A stretch of 64,000 nt of DNA from Sphingomonas kaistensis (GTDB taxonomy: Bacteria > Pseudomonadota > Alphaproteobacteria > Sphingomonadales > Sphingomonadaceae). The stretch spans positions 2,053,001-2,117,000 of the forward strand of contig NZ_JAATJC010000001.1 in the NCBI RefSeq assembly GCF_011927725.1, read 5' to 3'. The position numbers and the translations under genes were made by a program. Positions within the stretch are counted from its first letter, which is position 1. Every line of letters starts with the position of its first letter. The notes beneath the pieces are model-generated. The model saw only the letters and a program-made list of their open reading frames with translations. It was not told where the DNA came from and did no database searches. This document shows positions 63,061-64,000 of this stretch, piece after piece.

Positions 63061-64000
63061 TTGCGCGCCGACACCGTCCGATTCCTGTTGCTGATCGACG
63101 CCGATCCTGCCGAACGGCGGGTCGTCGCGGCGACTGCTGCGCGGGCGGGCTGGAACACGCTTGGAAGCCCGTCGGGCGATCAGGTCCAGGAGCTGCTCGG
63201 CGGTCCCAATGGCCATGAGATAAGGGCGGTCCTGGTCGGTAACTGGGACATCAATGGCGGTCCGGCGCTGGTCCGGGCCCTCCGCGCCGATCGCCCGGGC
63301 CTTCCCATCATCGTCCTCGCCGAGGGCGGCTCGGTCGGCCAGGCGGTGGAAGCGATGCGGGCGGGCGCCAGCGATTTCCTGGTCCGTCCGGTTGCCCCGG
63401 AACGACTGCTCGACGCGCTTGCCGCCAATGCCGACCGCCGACGCGCCTCGGGTGAACTGGCGCCGCTCTCGGAGAAGATGGCCCCCAGCCTCGCGCTTGA
63501 GGAACTGGTCGGCGGCGCTCCCGACTTTCGTGCCGCGCTTGCGGTCGCGGCCAAGGCCGCGCGCAGCCGGCTGCCCCTGCTGATCGTCGGCGAGGCGGGC
63601 TCCGGCAAGGAAACCATCTCCCGCGCGGTCCACGAGGCGAGCCCGCGCGCTCGCTCCTCGTTCGTCGCGCTCGACTGCCGGGCGGTACCGGCCAACATCG
63701 TCGACAGCGAATTGTTCGGCCATGTCGCGGGCGCCTTTCCCGGTGCCTTCGCCGAGCGGGTCGGCAAGCTGGTCGAGGCCGATGGCGGAACCCTCCTGCT
63801 CGATGAGATCGGCGACCTGCCCGCCGCCACACAGGCCGCGCTCGACCGTGTGCTTGCGACCGGCGAGGTCCGTCCGGTCGGCTGCAACGGCTCGAACAGC
63901 GTCGACGTCCGCCTGATCGCCACCACCAGCAGGCCGCTCCCCGACAGTTTCGACCCCGGTCTCGCCGAGCGTCTATCTGGCACCGTGGTCGTTGTCCCCG
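63061..64000 (+). CDS. AAA+ response-regulator-like protein with degenerate receiver, 3' end missing
   Basis: Open from TTG 63061 to the right edge (313 codons visible); AAGGGAG about nine bases before supports the start. N-terminal receiver fold: FLLLIDADPAERRVV (one Asp of the usual acidic pair kept), then AVLVGNWDINGG where the phospho-acceptor Asp position is Gly, and DFLVRP in place of a Lys-Pro. The AAA+ domain has Walker A GEAGSGKE and Walker B GGTLLLDEIGDLP. The sigma-54 contact loop reads GAFPGA instead of GAFTGA. So phosphorylation and ordinary sigma-54 activation both look doubtful. It resembles NtrC-family regulators but no kinase is visible. Confidence 0.85.
   Translation, partial: MRADTVRFLLLIDADPAERRVVAATAARAGWNTLGSPSGDQVQELLGGPNGHEIRAVLVGNWDINGGPALVRALRADRPGLPIIVLAEGGSVGQAVEAMRAGASDFLVRPVAPERLLDALAANADRRRASGELAPLSEKMAPSLALEELVGGAPDFRAALAVAAKAARSRLPLLIVGEAGSGKETISRAVHEASPRARSSFVALDCRAVPANIVDSELFGHVAGAFPGAFAERVGKLVEADGGTLLLDEIGDLPAATQAALDRVLATGEVRPVGCNGSNSVDVRLIATTSRPLPDSFDPGLAERLSGTVVVVP

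Noticed and set aside
1..64000. CRISPR arrays, insertion sequences, prophage or toxin-antitoxin modules
   Set aside because: No regularly spaced repeats, transposase or integrase motifs, or phage structural genes were found on reading both strands.

Overview
The window is a dense, GC-rich, chromosomal stretch from an alphaproteobacterium. The gene set points to the Sphingomonadales: ntrY-ntrX-hfq-hflX order, an Hfq with two Sm domains in one chain, a trigger factor with a His/Lys/Ala-rich tail, alphaproteobacterial-type short ProRS, and a GAAC-N7-GAAC LexA-type box. This assignment is by gene content only; there is no rRNA in the window. Nearly all genes are housekeeping, packed in runs with 1- to 14-base start/stop overlaps. 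I see no insertion sequence, prophage, integrase or CRISPR array.

Layout. 1-5233 (+): ntrY (cut by the left edge), ntrX, tandem-domain hfq, hflX. 5263-14896 (-): trmL, mazG, two adjacent retropepsin-like membrane proteases, an MBL-fold hydrolase, tatD, metG, holB, tmk, a D,D-carboxypeptidase and an MltB-like transglycosylase. 15004-19874 (+): tRNA-Ser, a three-gene surface-glycan cassette (GT2, glycerophosphotransferase-like protein, flippase) and gcdH, closed by a bidirectional terminator. 19932-25795 (-): clpP, proA, proB, a membrane GT2, tig, tRNA-Leu. 25905-29458: a small Pro-rich ORF (+), then PAP2 phosphatase, lipoprotein, M48 protease and lipoprotein (-). 29707-32492 (+): an unknown protein, a small secreted Cys-pair protein, a MoxR ATPase and DUF817. 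32443-35167 (-): a soluble MCP and a periplasmic TPR protein. 35344-40354 (+): yaaA, gyrA, a host-attachment-like protein, a hemerythrin-like protein. 40415-48377 (-): dnaE, an LprI-like membrane protein, lolD, lolC/E, proS. 48676-56408 (+): a TonB-like protein, then a complete co-transcribed histidine operon led by a TrpR-like regulator (trpR-like, hisG, hisD, hisC-hisB fusion, hisH, hisA, hisF, hisIE), and a small membrane protein behind a LexA-type box. 56362-57869 (-): pssA, psd. 57958-60057 (+): icd, yjbQ, ybaK. 60054-62931 (-): FAD monooxygenase, PH-domain protein, pntA, and a 49-residue aa3-oxidase subunit IV. 63061-end (+): an AAA+ response-regulator-like protein cut by the right edge.

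Most notable: (1) an in-frame HisC-HisB fusion inside the his operon; (2) a LexA-type box over the promoter of a 74-residue single-pass membrane protein, a candidate SOS-induced effector; (3) a TrpR-family gene overlapping hisG, a candidate his repressor; (4) tandem-Sm Hfq with unequal RNA-contact residues in its halves; (5) two AAA+ regulators, NtrX and the right-edge protein, that lack a normal GAFTGA loop; (6) a Shine-Dalgarno-masking hairpin in front of a small secreted protein; (7) a pntA gene without pntB, next to a cytochrome oxidase subunit.
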